A stretch of 64,000 bases of DNA, taken from positions 96,282,850-96,346,849 of the forward strand of contig CM075770.1 in the NCBI GenBank assembly GCA_037974665.1, given 5' to 3'. Below are positions 1-12,663 of this stretch, one piece after another. Made by a program: the position numbers and the translations under genes. The DNA comes from Ehretia macrophylla. Its lineage: Eukaryota; Streptophyta; Magnoliopsida; Boraginales; Ehretiaceae. The number at the start of each line of letters is the position of its first letter. The stretch's first letter is position 1. The notes under the pieces were generated by a model that was not told where the DNA came from, made no database searches, and saw only the letters and a list, made by a program, of their open reading frames with translations.

Positions 1-1160
1 GTCAATGACTTCGACTGCTCTTTCGAAGATGTTTTGCCTTTTGTAATGGATTTTGTCTAGTTCGTAATGTTGTCAAGATTCCGGTTAAGGAATGTGTCCT
101 TGACATCTATGAGCTAAGTTTCTGCATTTTGCAATGGCTAAGAGATCTTCTTATGAACTACAGTAGGGCTATTAGTGTGAAAGTCTCCACATGACTAATA
201 CTCTCATAAGAGTATACCCTTTTCATCACTAGTCTTACTGTCCTTGTCCATTAATCTCTTTCTTGTATTCTTGTTACACACTAAGGGTTCTACCCTTGTC
301 TAAGTATAACTACAAAACTCTAGACAAAAGGAATCCAAACCTTTCAACAACAACCAAGTCATTGTTTTATCATTCTTAGTGGATAAGGCCATGGAAACTG
401 CCCTGAGAGATTTTCCAAGTTAGTCTGATTGTTTCCTTAGTCTCCTACTACGATGAGGGTTCATGGTACATTAAGGAAATTTCTGTTTTATACACTAATG
501 CAAGTAAGGTGGAAGTTCCGAAAAACTTCCGCTTTTATAACTTCTGAACATAATCCTTCATAAATGGATCATACTATCATTCTCCAAGTTTCTTAGCAAA
601 ATACTTGTTAGTATCCTTTGCTTCTTAGAATGATGGAAATTCCACTTTTGTTCTTCTAGAATAATTCATTGAAACTACACATCTTGAACTTATAACCTCA
701 ACCAGGAAGCTAAGTAGTTCAGCACTCAAGCCAGACGCCCTACATGTGAATGTGCCTTATACTGGGCATTCCAACCCAATAACATGTCTTAAGGAATCTT
801 TAGTACTGATCTTGAAGGCACTTGTTGTCAAGATCTGTGTGGCTATTTCAATAATACCCAATCCCAATATGAGTGGAATTTTGCAACTCAACATGAATTT
901 ATTCATATCTAATGAGAGTGATCTTGTTTCTTAGATACACTATTCCTTTGAGGAATGGTAGGTGCAACCTACTAGGACACATTCTCTGTTGTACATGATT
1001 ACCAACTGAACTCACCCAAGAGCACTATTCCTTCTTATTCTGGTGTGCTCATAGATCCACCATATACACCAATGTGCACCAATCTAAACCTTCCTTATCC
1101 TATGCCTTATGAAAGAATATAACCTTTCGGACAACCTTCCTTTCAAACTAGATTCATATT
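1..1160 (-). pseudogene. copia integrase-like sequence, fossil
   Basis: Minus-strand translation around 1030-1190 gives KPLGSLDL and LVHIGVYGGSMSTPE. These resemble the copia integrase block usually seen as EPLGLIHTDVCGPMST. Sequence further left is degraded and only weakly recognisable, but it lies where the integrase core should be. The copy is broken and is truncated by the window edge. Confidence 0.55.
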
Positions 1161-1699
1161 GAGCCTTTGGTTTGAGATCTAATGAGCCCAAAGGCTTATC
1201 CTCAATCCAGACTCTAAACCCATCTAGGTTCATATAACCTTAATCATAGGTCTCACAAGTACTGGTTTATGGTGAACAAAATCTATCTAAAAGAGATTAG
1301 AGAATTCAAAATAATTGCATGTTGGAAATAGAGATAAGAGAAAAATCATGCACACTTCCAGACTTTGAATAAAACTTCCATTAAATGAATAAAATACTTG
1401 AAAGTTATCATAACAGTACTTTAAAACAATTATCAAAATTTAAAATTGTAAATAGTCTGGAACATGACAAGATTGTCTTTGAAACAAATCTCTAAGTAAC
1501 AAAATTGTCTTCCAACAACATCCGCCCAAGCCATCACTCTTAAGCCTACTTCTAGAGTGATTCCCTCTTTACTTAGTCTTTTCATTACCCGAAATTCCTG
1601 CACAACAATGCAGTAACTGTTAGTGGTTCTTGATTCTACTATCCATGATTCTGGAGAATTAACCACTATACTAGTTTCAACGATATAGGTAAAGTCTAT

Positions 1700-2539
1700 A
1701 CCTTTATTTTTCTTGGCTAGGTACTTAGGGCAGTCTTGCTTCCAATGGCCTTTCTAACCACATTCAAAGAACTTCCTCTTAGGCTTCCCTGTACATTTCT
1801 TGTGTTTCTGCTGATGCTTTGGCCCATTATCAACCTGGCCATTCCCCTTTGTATTTCCTTGCTTCCCCTTATTCCAACACTTCTTCCTTTTCGGGTTTCG
1901 TCCAAAAGTGGATGCTTGGGCCATATGGTATTGACCTAAAAGCTTCATGACTGCCTTGGCTGCCTGAAGTTCCTTCATAAGCTCAGTGAGCCCTATGTCC
2001 ATCTTGCTCATATTGTAATTGAGCTTGAACTAGGCAAAGGATTCAGGTAGTGTCTCGAGAATCATATCGACCTTGCTTCCATTATCAATCTGGGCCCCCA
2101 AGGCTTCTGCAAGGTTAAGATTGTCCATCATCTTGAGAACATGTTCTTTGACGGATGTACCTTCTGCCATCTTGGCCGCCATAATTTTCTTCATAACAAC
2201 TTGTTTAGTAGGCCTATTCTTATCTGAGAACATCTCAGATAATGAGGTCATGATGTCTTTAGCAGTATCTTTTTTCTCATGTTGTACAAGCAGCAAGTCA
2301 AACATAAAGGCTAGCATATAGCACTTGGCCATGCTATCTGCCCTCTGCCACTTATCATGAGCCTTTTTCTCAGCATCAGTAGAGTCATCCTTTAGTGTAG
2401 GACATGGCTCAGTCAGAACATACTTGTACCCATTAGTTGTGAGTACTATGTCCAACTTCCTCTTCCAATTATTAAAATTCAGACTAGTCAACTTGTCATT
2501 AGTCAGAATGGTCGACAAGGGATTGAAAGAACCAGTCAT
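1700..2539 (-). pseudogene. gag: copia gag (UBN2-type) with zinc-knuckle region, fossil
   Basis: Starts at the minus-strand ATG at 2539. The N-terminal part reads MTGSFNPLSTILTNDKL and is followed by an NFNNWKRKL block, AKCYMLAFM, a region ending VKEHVLKMM, and ILETLPESF. This order is typical of the copia gag (DUF4219/UBN2) that packages element RNA. A Lys/Gly-rich stretch and an FECG zinc-knuckle half lie at about 1740-1900. It precedes protease-like sequence (WIVES, about 1630-1665) in the order expected for copia. The copy is broken. Confidence 0.85.
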
Positions 2540-3490
2540 TTTAATCTGGATATACAATATAATTAGGAATGACAATTTATGTATGACAAGCATATGTGAA
2601 CAATATGCATGAAAATATGACATTAGGAATTCATGAATGCATATGCACAAACATAGATGACCCTTTAAACTATGACTAGTGCCCTTAGTGATTACTCCAC
2701 CACTAATCAATTTGGCTTCTCAAGACTCGATAGCACTTACTCCGAAGGGAGGTTACTGCTTAACTTGAGTCGAGTGTAAGCACCATTCCTTATGGGACTT
2801 TCCTAGATAACTTAGACTAGAGCCTCCAAAGGGAGGTTACCCCAATCCTTATTATTTATAAGATGTCATATAGCTTAGAACTCCATCGAAGGATGACCGC
2901 TCAACTAACATCTTGAATGTGAATTCTCAATTTGAGATTATATTGCTAAATCCAAACAATGCCACCCTCTAAAGGGAAGTTAATGACACTATCCTTTAGC
3001 ATAATCCAGATATGGAAAGCCGTGAGATTTCCTAGTTCCCTCTCCCACTCGATTAATTAAAATAAGGGTTTCTAATTATATGATTTTTGCTTAATACTTA
3101 ATTTTTGGTTTTTTCAAAATTTCTAGATTAAAGTCCATAACCAATTTTGTCTGAAAAAACCTCAAGTATACTTCAAATCACATAGTCCTAATCTGGGTTG
3201 TCATCTTTACCCTAGGATTGGCTTTCATGGCTCTTTTAGTCAAGTATATGTTTCTAAGCAAAAATAATAGCCATATAGTTTTTCCTTAACCAATTTCTAA
3301 TTAATGTTTAGACTATAGTATTATTAGTCTAATTTCCAAGATTAATAATTACCTTGACCAAAAGCTCTAACAATTACAACAATAGAAATGCTTGTAATTC
3401 ATTCACATATATATTATTTAATGTCAGTACAATTTATAATTATGTACAAAACATAATTTACTACAAATTATTTCTCTAGTATTTTAGACA

Positions 3491-3493
<3 letters not shown>

Positions 3494-3531
<38 letters not shown>
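3494..3531. repeat. (TA)n microsatellite
   Basis: About 18 uninterrupted TA units in the AT-rich leader of the copia element. Confidence 0.95.
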
Positions 3532-3534
<3 letters not shown>

Positions 3535-4371
3535 CATATTTGAAATAAACCAAAAAATTATGCTATACCACATAATTTCACAAACTTCTATTTCAAATAT
3601 ATAAATGCCATACAATTAGAACAAATAAATTAGGCTAAACCACGTAATTTCAAAAATTTGTATTTCTCGCATTAAAAAATAATACAATGCTTGTACAATA
3701 ATAAATTATGCAAGAAAACATAATATGTCATTATTGTATTTATAGAATTAATAAAAAGATAAGACTTTGCCATATTTAAACTATACAAAACAACACAAAC
3801 AATTAAAAAACTGAAAAAATAAAAAAATAGCCAATGGGGACCACACCAAGTGCATAGCCGTGCGTGGCCCACGTGCGGATCCCCACGCATATGGACCCCA
3901 TCCCTATAATTTTTATTTTATTTTTATTTTTGTGTTGTTTGGTTTAATAAGGATTAACTTATTTTGGGTAAGTTTGCAATCCTCTTCCAAAAACAAATTT
4001 GCAATAAATATGAAAATCTAAATTCTAGGAATCATACCATAAAACTTCAGGTAAACCTGTTTTATTAAAATTCCTTATTTAAATGTGATCTTCTATTAAT
4101 TGTATTCCTATTTAAATTACTTTTCCAAATAAGAAATTTACCTTAAATACATTTACTACCATAAAATCACATATAGAATTAATTACAAAATAATTCTAAA
4201 TTAAGTAGAAACAAATTACAACACAAATATTCTTGCATCTATGATCAAACACAAATCTGAACTTTGTTCTAGTGTTCATGTAATTTATAAGTTTCTATCA
4301 TCCAAGAATCAAATTGTTCTTAACTGTTCTTAACTATTTTCATGTTTAATTTGCAGTGTCTCTGATACCAC

Positions 4372-6299
4372 TGATGGAAAACGGTGTTAAGTTACATGAT
4401 TCATATTCAAAAATTTCTATGAATATGGCGGAAACAATTATGTTGAATCTTACTGAGATTAAACATGTGATAGTAAAACCAAAAACATTTTACAATTTAA
4501 TTCCCAATTGAAACAATGATTTAGGCATACCTCTTGTGAAAAACGATGCAAGAACACTAACCACCTTGATCTACAAACCTAGGAGATATTGCTTCCACTC
4601 TTCTACTTTGATTCTCTCCTCTATGACCAGCACCTTTCTAAAGTATAATCTAGTTGTGGGACTAGATTTTGCTAAACTAAAAGATATAAACTAGAATGGA
4701 GTTTCTTCACAAAGGGGAAGCTTACTCAAAAGAGAGAAGAGAAATCTTAGAAGAGATGGTGTGTGGAACATTTTTCAGAGTTAGAGAAGAGGTCTATTTA
4801 TAGGCAGAAGATCTAGAGAAAAATTCCTAAAATTCCGATGTAGGATTTGGTCAGAGAAAAGTCTAAATCTCTTCCACTCCTTCTCCCTTCTTTTCTTCCC
4901 CATAGCTGATTTTTCTAAGATGGGTAGGTCCCACCTCCTACGTCCAGCCTTGGCTTGTGAGCCATGGTCTTGGTTCAGGCAGCTTGCTCCTATTTAATTT
5001 AATCCTGACAATAATTAAAAAAAAGAAATCTATTTCCATAAAATAGGAAGTCTATTTTTAAATATCTAATTTCCAATAAATTAAATATTCCTTGATTAAT
5101 TCCAAAAAGTCTAAATCCAAACTACTATTTAAGAATAATCTATTTTTCCAATAGTGAAAAATTATCTTAAATATCTCAGCAGTCTTCTAGACTTTAATTA
5201 ATCAATTAATTACATAATCTAATATCTTGACAATTCTTAAAATAGAAACTCCTTCCGAAAATAGAAAGTCTACTTTGATTCTAACCGTCAAAGGATTATA
5301 TCCTATCTCAAAATAATATATTCTTAACTAAGTTTAGATACTTAACAAGGTAGATGGCTAGAAGAGGGACCAAAGACATAATTAACCTTTCTTCTGGAAA
5401 TGAATAAAATATTTTCGCTAGTCCCCTAGCAATACTTTATTATCTCAACCAAGTCTACTCCACTAAAAGACTTTGGCTGCACTCAAGGATAATTACTGTA
5501 AGTACAGGAGTCAGTCAATCTATACATGACGCTCTGTCTTTGGACGAACTAAGTATTATATTGACCATAATGCCCCTCTATACTCACTCATAGCTAAAGA
5601 TAGGTTTCCGAAGTATACTATTACCTCTTTGACTACATCTTGTCTCCTTAGAACCTCTAATCTACAATCTAACCATCATCCTAAAGGTATCCATTTATCT
5701 AAGGGAGCTACCCTTAAGTGTAACATTTAACACCTCAAGTGTTACTGCGCCAACAGATTCAGGATGATTTAGCTTAGATTATTCTAAAGGAGTGATTAAT
5801 GTATAGACTCCTTATTATATATGCACGTCCCTTCTAATTATGTCCTATACACCCAAACCACAGAGTAGGTGATCTAACTATTAAGACCACACCATAATGG
5901 ATCAAAGTGCAAGCACTCAACTTCGTCGGTTCATCCACATATGCTCAAGATTAAAAGCTATGGTCTACTTAAAAGCTTGTAGGTTTAGGTGAACTCTTTC
6001 TTTGATAGTACGTATTTAGAGTCTACACCTACGAGGTCCGTCCAATGCATACACATGCATAAGCGTAATAAGTCTGGAACAAATCCATGATCAAGGCAGA
6101 TCACCCATCGTCAAAGGGAACTTATTCCACTATGACTTCTACCATGGTAAAACACCCAACACTACTACTTAGTCGTGGACAAGGTTACTTTGCTTATTCA
6201 AGTGACCATGACTTAGACCTTTTGTGTGTAACCACCCTGCATTTAAGTCACTCCTTGAAGCAAGGACCTTATATTCACACACACATACACACACACACA

Positions 6300-6347
<48 letters not shown>

Positions 6348-6501
6348 GATATATATATATATATATATATATCTATGTCAATCCACATAATGAGAGAAAT
6401 ACGCCCATATGAATATGATGACACTAATTATCTTATTGCAAACCATCCAGATGTTCTAATGACTAAGTGCTAGTGGTCTTTTGGGTATACCAATGCCAAC
6501 A
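4372..6501 (-). repeat. 5' LTR of the copia element
   Basis: The plus-strand left boundary (TGATGG at 4372) abuts the primer-binding site. The right boundary is placed at CCAACA ending 6501, so that on minus the LTR begins TGTTGGCATTGG and ends CCATCA, with the usual TG...CA termini. An alternative outer end is 5755, where minus also reads TGTTGGCG, giving a 1.4-kb LTR with flank gattc. I prefer 6501 because 5756-6500 reads as continuous LTR-like sequence. It contains a CA/TA microsatellite at about 6275-6373. The choice needs the other LTR, which lies outside the window. Confidence 0.55.
6275..6373. repeat. compound (CA)n/(TA)n microsatellite
   Basis: Several CA blocks are followed by TA blocks with single interruptions. 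The open frames across it only reflect the dinucleotide repeat and are not a gene. Confidence 0.95.
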
Positions 6502-7560
6502 CTAACTATTTGATTCCACGTAGATGATTCTAGTATTTATGTATCGAGAAGATAATTTTGGAGTGATTGTATGATTATTCAAATTCTCTAGATCTCCTTA
6601 GTATCTTGTTATTGTGAGGGAGATAGATTATTGGATTTGATTTAATGGTGTGTAAGTGGGACACCCTTTTGTGCTTCCTATTTCCATTGGTCTTATTATT
6701 CTCTTCTATTCTATTATCGCTTATTTGAGATAAAGTTGCACTCTTCTAGCGTATCAATTATTTTCTTTGAATTTTTGCTTATTGGATTAATTGATCTTAC
6801 ACTCAGTTGTCATTGTTTCTATTCTTGACATTCGTATTTGCTTCTTATAGCAATCTCGCTTATTGAAGTTAAGGTTTGAGACTTTTATATTCGTTCTATA
6901 TCTCAAGCCATTGGTTTCATTACTCCCTTTCATCTTATTACTATTCATTTAAGGGTAAGTTCCCCCTCTGGTATAACATTTTACTTATTCAAATTTTACT
7001 TGCTTAATGTACTTCATACCTAATTGCATAATATCATTCTTGCTAATCCTTGTTGATTGTATAGTTTTATTATTAAACGTCGAAGCATTACCTTGCTTGT
7101 AATTGTCTGTTCAATGTACTCAGTACTGTCATATTGTTATCATTTCTTATTCATACTTGTTTGGTTATTGGGTACTGAGATACTCATTATATTGTCACTC
7201 ATGTCTCCTATTGAATTAATAATCTCTTTGCTCTCAATTTCATTTAGCCTCACGTACAACTTGTTAGTTCTTTGTGCAATCATCGAGCATTGAAATGTTT
7301 ACTTACTCATGAATGTTCGTTCAACATACTCAGCACTGTTTTGTCTCGTCATCATTTTTTGTTCATACTTGTTTAATTGATAGGTGCTGAGATATTCATA
7401 ATATTGGTTATCATGCTTTCCTATTGAACTATTAGCATCTTGATTCTCTAACTTATTTGACCTCTTGTACAATTGATTGTTGGCTCATATTTGGTTTTCC
7501 ATATCCTTATTCATTTGTAAATTTCATATAAGACATATTTTGACCAAGGTCACTTTTGAG
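6502..7560. other. AT-rich interval without a gene; contains an imperfect tandem duplication
   Basis: No coding region is recognised. Two diverged copies of a block of about 160-200 bp follow each other at about 7105-7285 and 7313-7495. Both run from TCAA(T/C)(G/A)TACTCAG(T/C)ACTGT through CATACTTGTTT and a ..TACAA(C/T)T(T/G) end. The offset is about 208 bp. Origin unknown. Confidence 0.6.
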
Positions 7561-10089
7561 TTGTCCCTCGGATCAGTGATCATTCATGCTATTATAAATG
7601 AGTTTTGAAACCCTCGGGGTATCCGTAGAGCCCTTTTTGTGTTGTAATGGGTGGTTGATAAGCAGTTGTGTCATGTTAAAAAGACATTGGAGTTGTGATT
7701 TCTCTTTGTGTGCAATATGATATTAGGTGGGAGTGAATCATGAATTGAGGGCTGTCTTGAAATTGTGACCATCAACTTTCGGTCAGCGGAGTTAATTTCT
7801 TCTTGAGGTCCTTGTACAGGTGTCATCCTAGGAGCTAAGTGAAAACTAAGGGAAGTATTGTTGAAGTGTAATGATTGAAGATTTAGTTCCCCGTAAATTA
7901 ATGAATTTCGAGGGCAAAATTCTTATAAGGAGGGGAATGTGTAATACCCATGCTAGAGGCGAGTCAAAATAAATTGATAATTATTAAGAAATGACCCATT
8001 AATGTTTGAAAAGGTAAAAGTGGTATGAAATGTGTCAAAATGATGCCGACATATTTAGGTAGCAAATTATATCTGCGAGTCTAGTTTGGAATAAAAATTG
8101 TATTGATTGGGGAAGATTTAGGTAGCAAATTATATATGGTTATAAATTTCTACGAGTCTAGTTTCTAACGTTTCAAACGGTTCAGGAATTGGAGTTTTCT
8201 AGAAAAAGTTATGACCATTTTAGTACAAGGTGCAGAACTGCCACTTTGATGCGAAAAATGCAATTTTGACGTTATTTTGGTTCGATTATGATTTATTCAT
8301 CTCTGGTTGGATTTATTTGGTTTGCCAAGATTAGTAAATGACTTAGAGGAATAAATTAGATGGGGATTTGACCAACAAAACAAAATAAATAAAACAAAAG
8401 CGAATTAACGCACACAAAAGCTAGACCAACATTGGCCAAGAGAAAAAGAAAGCCAAAGGGAGAGTTCAACCATGAGAAGGAAGAAAGAAAAGAAGAAAAG
8501 AGGAAAAAAATGAATAAAGAAGAAATAAGCGGTTTTGGCAATGCTTGTGCATCTCTAACTATTCTAGGTGAGGAATTTTGGTTATTTTGCAAATTTTAAA
8601 GTTATGGGTTTTTTTGAATGTTGTGTATATGCCACGGATGGTTTAAATACTTGATGTTTTCTTGCCCTAGAACCATAATAAGTGATGATTTAAGAGTTTT
8701 ATTTTATATTTGAACATGTATGCTTGAGTGATGTATGTATATGATGTCTTGACCTAGGGCTTGTTATGATTCATGGAAGAATTGAGCTTTTGGTGTTAAA
8801 AGAGTATATTTATGGCTATATTGACATGAATTTTGTTGTTGTTGGGTTTAATTGTTGAAGAATGACATTGAGTTAGAAAATGGGTTAGTTTATGGTTGAA
8901 GTGTTGGTTATGGTTTGAGGGCTTGAATTGGGCTATGGTGAGAGATTAATGTGTTTTCAAGGGAAAACATGTGTGTTGAGTTGTTAGATGATGGAAAGTT
9001 GGGTTGGTTGTGATAGAAGTGTCATTTGGTATAAAGGGGTTTTTATGGCTTGAAGGCTAAATGAGTGTAATTCATGGTGTTTTCAAGTGAGTTCATGTAT
9101 GTAGTGTAAATGGTGGATAGAATGTGGCTTGTAAAGTGAATTTGGTACTTAGCTAAATGGATGCAAAAGGGGTAGAACTAATGTTTAGATATAATGAATA
9201 CTTGAGGTTAACGAATGTTTGGTAGTTATTATGAGTTAATCATAATCATTGCTTGGTGTTATATGTGTTTGTTGATATTAATACTTAGAGGTCATTAATG
9301 CTTAAAGTTACTAATGCTTAGCGACTATTAATGTTTGGAGTTTGTTAATGATTGGTGTTAATGAATGATTGATAAGATGAATGCATGGCCTTTGGAATGC
9401 TTGATGACAATAGACGTTTGGTGGTCATTGTGGCCTAATGGTAATTAATGCTTAGCATGTGGTTTAATGGTTGAATGGAGTTTGGGCTTGCATTGTACAT
9501 GTTTCATGTCATCCGTGCATCATGAAAGGTTTTCCAAAGCTTCCCGTGTCCTTGCTTAAATGTTTCATTGTTAAATGCTTTTAAATGATATTAATGCTTA
9601 TGCTATTGTTGTTGTTGGTTTACTAATGATAATTTCAAATGGTTTTCAAAAGGTTTTCCAAAACTACACTCTCTCACTGAGCTGTTTAGCTCACCACTCA
9701 TTTTATAAAATATTTTCAGGTGAAAGCTTAGGAATGAGGGAATGACGTTTATTGAAGAGACGTGAGAGGTTGTTGGAACTTGTATAGTTATCTCGTTATC
9801 TCTGGTTATGTAATCTTATGTATGGGAGAATTATTATAGAGATGAATTCTTTTGTAATTAAAAGTGAATGTGGAAGTTTAATGTATTAAATTCTTGCATG
9901 AAATTGTAAAGTTTTAGAGGCTCTGAGGTATTGTTTTGTGGATTTTAGTGAACGCCCGCTATTGTATTGTCCTTTAGTGGACTTAGGAGGAGCGATCTTC
10001 TTAAACCCGTGGCATTAGATTATGTTAATGCTTTGTGAATTTGTGAATATTCTATGGTATCAGAGACTGTGTTAGTAGGGGTCGTGACA
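7560..10089 (+). mobile_element. 3' remnant of a Ty3/gypsy chromovirus
   Basis: Plus strand. Sequence at about 7870-7930 reads like the last codons of a chromovirus polyprotein (an EFRGQNS-like tail) and ends in a purine-rich tract at 7926-7937, directly before an LTR. Only a few hundred bases of internal sequence remain. It is therefore a truncated, broken copy. No matching target duplication is seen across the remnant (gaatg left of the LTR, cctaa right), as expected if the 5' part is missing. Confidence 0.6.
7940..10089 (+). repeat. chromovirus LTR (about 2.15 kb)
   Basis: Begins TGTAATACCC after a polypurine tract and ends GGGGTCGTGACA, matching the TGTAA..CCC to G(G/T)GACA pattern of the other plus-oriented gypsy LTRs here. 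It holds the CTCACTGAGCT...GCTCACC motif (about 9674-9695) also found in solo LTR D. A TGGTATCAGAG string at 10055-10065 lies just inside the 3' end. No gene lies inside. Confidence 0.7.
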
Positions 10090-10156
10090 CCTAACAACTT
10101 AGTTACCCGATCAGAAGGCTTCAAACCCTTGATTACTCCTACTTACAACAAAAGCC

Positions 10157-10746
10157 ATGGCCGAAACTAGCACTCAGAACGATCTTCAAGCCCAGATGAA
10201 GGCCTTGATAGCTGAGATATACGCATGCAAAGATAAGTTAAAGGAACTTGAGGTGGAAAATGCCCTGATCCGTCAAGAGAACCTCAAGTTAGAAGAGAAG
10301 AACCGGACGCTCTCAGCAACAGTCGCCACGCCACCCAGCCGCGGAAAGTCAGTTGCCCATAGCTGAGTGGGAGATCCCATTCAACTCTTAGTTCTATACC
10401 ACAACAAACACCAAGTAATGGAGCCCATCCGCAAACTACTATCACACTAGAAGAGCTACATCTTCAACGAACCAAAGAAGGTGCACTAAACCAAGACCTC
10501 ATTCAACGATTATACGAGAAGTGCAACAAATGGGTTTGCTGATTCTCGATTTGTTGATGCTATCTCCATGACAGAGATGCCCCCCAAGTTTAGCTTTCCT
10601 AACATGGGGTTCTATGATGGTACCATCGACCTAGATGATCATATAACGCAGTACAAGGGCTTCGACTCTAGCTTGGTAGAACCAGCCCTACAATGGTACA
10701 CTAACCTACCAAACAACTATATCGCATCTTTCGTGCAGTTGACGGA
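10157..10746 (+). pseudogene. gag: Tat/Ogre-like Ty3/gypsy gag, left fragment
   Basis: Starts MAETSTQNDLQAQMKALIAE, a coiled-coil N-terminus typical of Tat-lineage gag in plants. At about 10568-10746 it has the conserved gag block with FYDGTIDLDDHITQYK and ALQWYTNLPNN. It stops at the target duplication acgga (10742-10746) of chromovirus A. The next part of the same gag is found 24.7 kb away at 35479. The fragment is broken even apart from the insertion. The element's own LTR is not visible upstream, where a chromovirus LTR ends 67 bp before the ATG. Confidence 0.85.
10742..10746. repeat. target-site duplication (left) of chromovirus A
   Basis: acgga directly before TGTCACGCCCC. The identical acgga follows the distal end ...CTTACA at 35479-35483. 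Confidence 0.92.
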
Positions 10747-12663
10747 TGTCACGCCCCGCCCCCGACCCATCGCTAAGCAAAGTCCAGAACGTGACGTGGC
10801 TGATGACTTAATACCTGCAGATCATGAATTAGTAACCTATTGAACATTTGCAACCACAAGTAACTTCAAAAGGATGCCCAACTCCCGAGGCACAACGTGA
10901 TTTCATAAACCTGTTCAATATATACAAGACCTAGTTTCTTCAACCTAAACATGATGTTAACCCATTGACGACCTCTAGGTCTCAAAGGAATAAAGTGTCA
11001 AGTTAAGTACAACCCATCTGTCCAAAAGAATAGTACAATATATGAAGTTATACAAGTTCATAAACAAGTTTAACTCAACAAAAGAAACATCTTCAAATAC
11101 AAGCATGAATCACAACAAGCAGAAATCTTCTTCATCACACTGCGCAACTTCGCCCGCGGCCTGAACAGTCGGCTCGGGTTCGGGCTCACCTAAAAATTAT
11201 AGAAAGAAGGGTGAGCTATACCACTTAGCTTAATAAGGGATAACAGGAAGGGGATTTTCACAAGTGTTTTATACTTTCGAAACCATTTGGAAATCCATGC
11301 CATGCATACAAAATCAATAACAAGATATCAATAATGTACAATCCAGATAACAACATATAACCCAACTCTCCAAGGGGCTAGGGCCCTAGCAAGAGTGGTA
11401 ACATAGGATTAGAAAGGATACAGTTGTACTTGCAGTTGCTGAAGTCGGCCGGCCTTGAATCAATCCCCTTACTCCATACCATAGGGTAATCCAGATAAAC
11501 CCAAGTTCCTATAACCCACCTCTTTGAGGGTTGAAACCCAAACAAGAGTGGGATTAGGGTCCATGGTAGTTGAGACCTACTAGTAAGCCCGATGCCGCCC
11601 AGTGGATAACGAACGCTACCATGCTTATAGAATGATTACAACCTTGTCGCGTGCACACAAACCAATCATGATTGCACAATATAAATAAGCAAAAGGAGAT
11701 TGCCTCTGTCATGCACACAATATCAAGTAACAATGCAAAAGAAGTTCATGAGGAATTCAAGAAGTATTTAAGACCACATTGTCATATCATGCGTTTTGAA
11801 CCTTGTTAACATCATATCTAACATGCATTTTGATCCCATAGGGGTATAAACTTGATTGCACTTGCAAACAACACAAAATGGACACATCTAACACAAGCAT
11901 ACTTCACCATATATGATTCTTCATATAGATCTCATCACAACTTATCATACTCACCAAAAGCTATAACAACAAGATCAAGACACATCTAACACTACAACAA
12001 CCATTTGAAACCCTAGATGAACATACTAAGCTTAAATTCATAAATCAAGCTTATACATAACTTTAATCATGCTCATTAAACATATAAAACCCATAACATG
12101 AATCATATGATTTTTGTAAAGCATTTGAAAAACATCCCTCACCTTAGCTTTGTGTTAAAATACAAGAAATGGTGCTAGAAAGTTTGAAGATGCAAGATAG
12201 TGCTTGAAAAATGCTTGAAATAACTTGGTCCTTCTTCTTCTTATTCTTCTTCTTCTTCTTCCTTAGGTTGACTGTGCAGTGTATATGTGTGTGTAATGTG
12301 TAGATAGTGTGTGTGTGTATATAGTATATGTATGTGTATTATTTTGTGTTTGTGTGGTAGAAAATAGTAGGAAAAGGTTAGGTAAGATATTTTAATAAAG
12401 CTAATTGACCAAAGTGCCCTTCGACTGGATTATGTATTGCTAGTTTGCCATACTAGTCCAATTTTAACTAATCTAATTAGTTAGTCTTACTCGATAAATC
12501 TTAACTAATGCCTACGATACCCAAAACAATTAATTGCACAAAAAATGATGCAAATGCACATAAAATGAGATAATTGTACATAAAATAATATAAATGCACA
12601 TAAATTGATTTAATTATGCATATTTAATCTAAATGCATATGTGGTCTCGTACTGGGTCTTACA
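10747..12663 (-). repeat. 3' LTR of chromovirus A
   Basis: Plus strand runs TGTCACGCCCC...GGGTCTTACA. It is closely similar to 30592-35478 apart from the solo LTR inserted there, although this copy is shorter (1917 bp against about 2.24 kb). It contains a (TTC)n stretch at about 12233-12262, a TG-rich stretch at about 12280-12335 and the AAGCCCGATGCCGCCCAG core motif at about 11587. The polypurine tract lies at 12664-12677 (complement). Confidence 0.92.

Larger units (their letters stand above)
1..6501 (-). mobile_element. Ty1/copia retrotransposon fossil, cut by left window edge
   Basis: Minus-strand element. Reading from high to low coordinates it has a long LTR, a primer-binding site at 4360-4370 (complement of the TGGTATCAGAG type, initiator tRNA-Met), a long leader with a TA microsatellite, a copia gag with zinc-knuckle region, and integrase-like sequence that reaches position 1. 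Reverse transcriptase, RNase H and the second LTR must lie left of the window. The coding parts are clearly broken in several places. The lineage within copia is not assigned; the gag resembles the UBN2-type gag of Tnt1-like plant polyproteins. The insertion site cannot be confirmed because only one LTR is visible. Confidence 0.85.

Noticed and set aside
3494-6373. Simple repeats considered as CRISPR or satellite arrays
   Set aside because: They are dinucleotide microsatellites without spacers; the window is plant DNA.
6087-6473. 128-codon open frame with His-Thr and Tyr-Ile repeats
   Set aside because: It spans a CA/TA microsatellite inside a copia LTR; the repeats translate the dinucleotides and no domain is present.
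10055-10065. TGGTATCAGAG as the primer-binding site of the Tat element
   Set aside because: It lies inside the chromovirus LTR end (which runs to GTGACA at 10089), so its assignment to the Tat element is not supported.
7940-10089. Solo LTR rather than 3' LTR
   Set aside because: A polypurine tract and polyprotein-tail-like sequence lie directly upstream and no target duplication flanks it, so a truncated element fits better.
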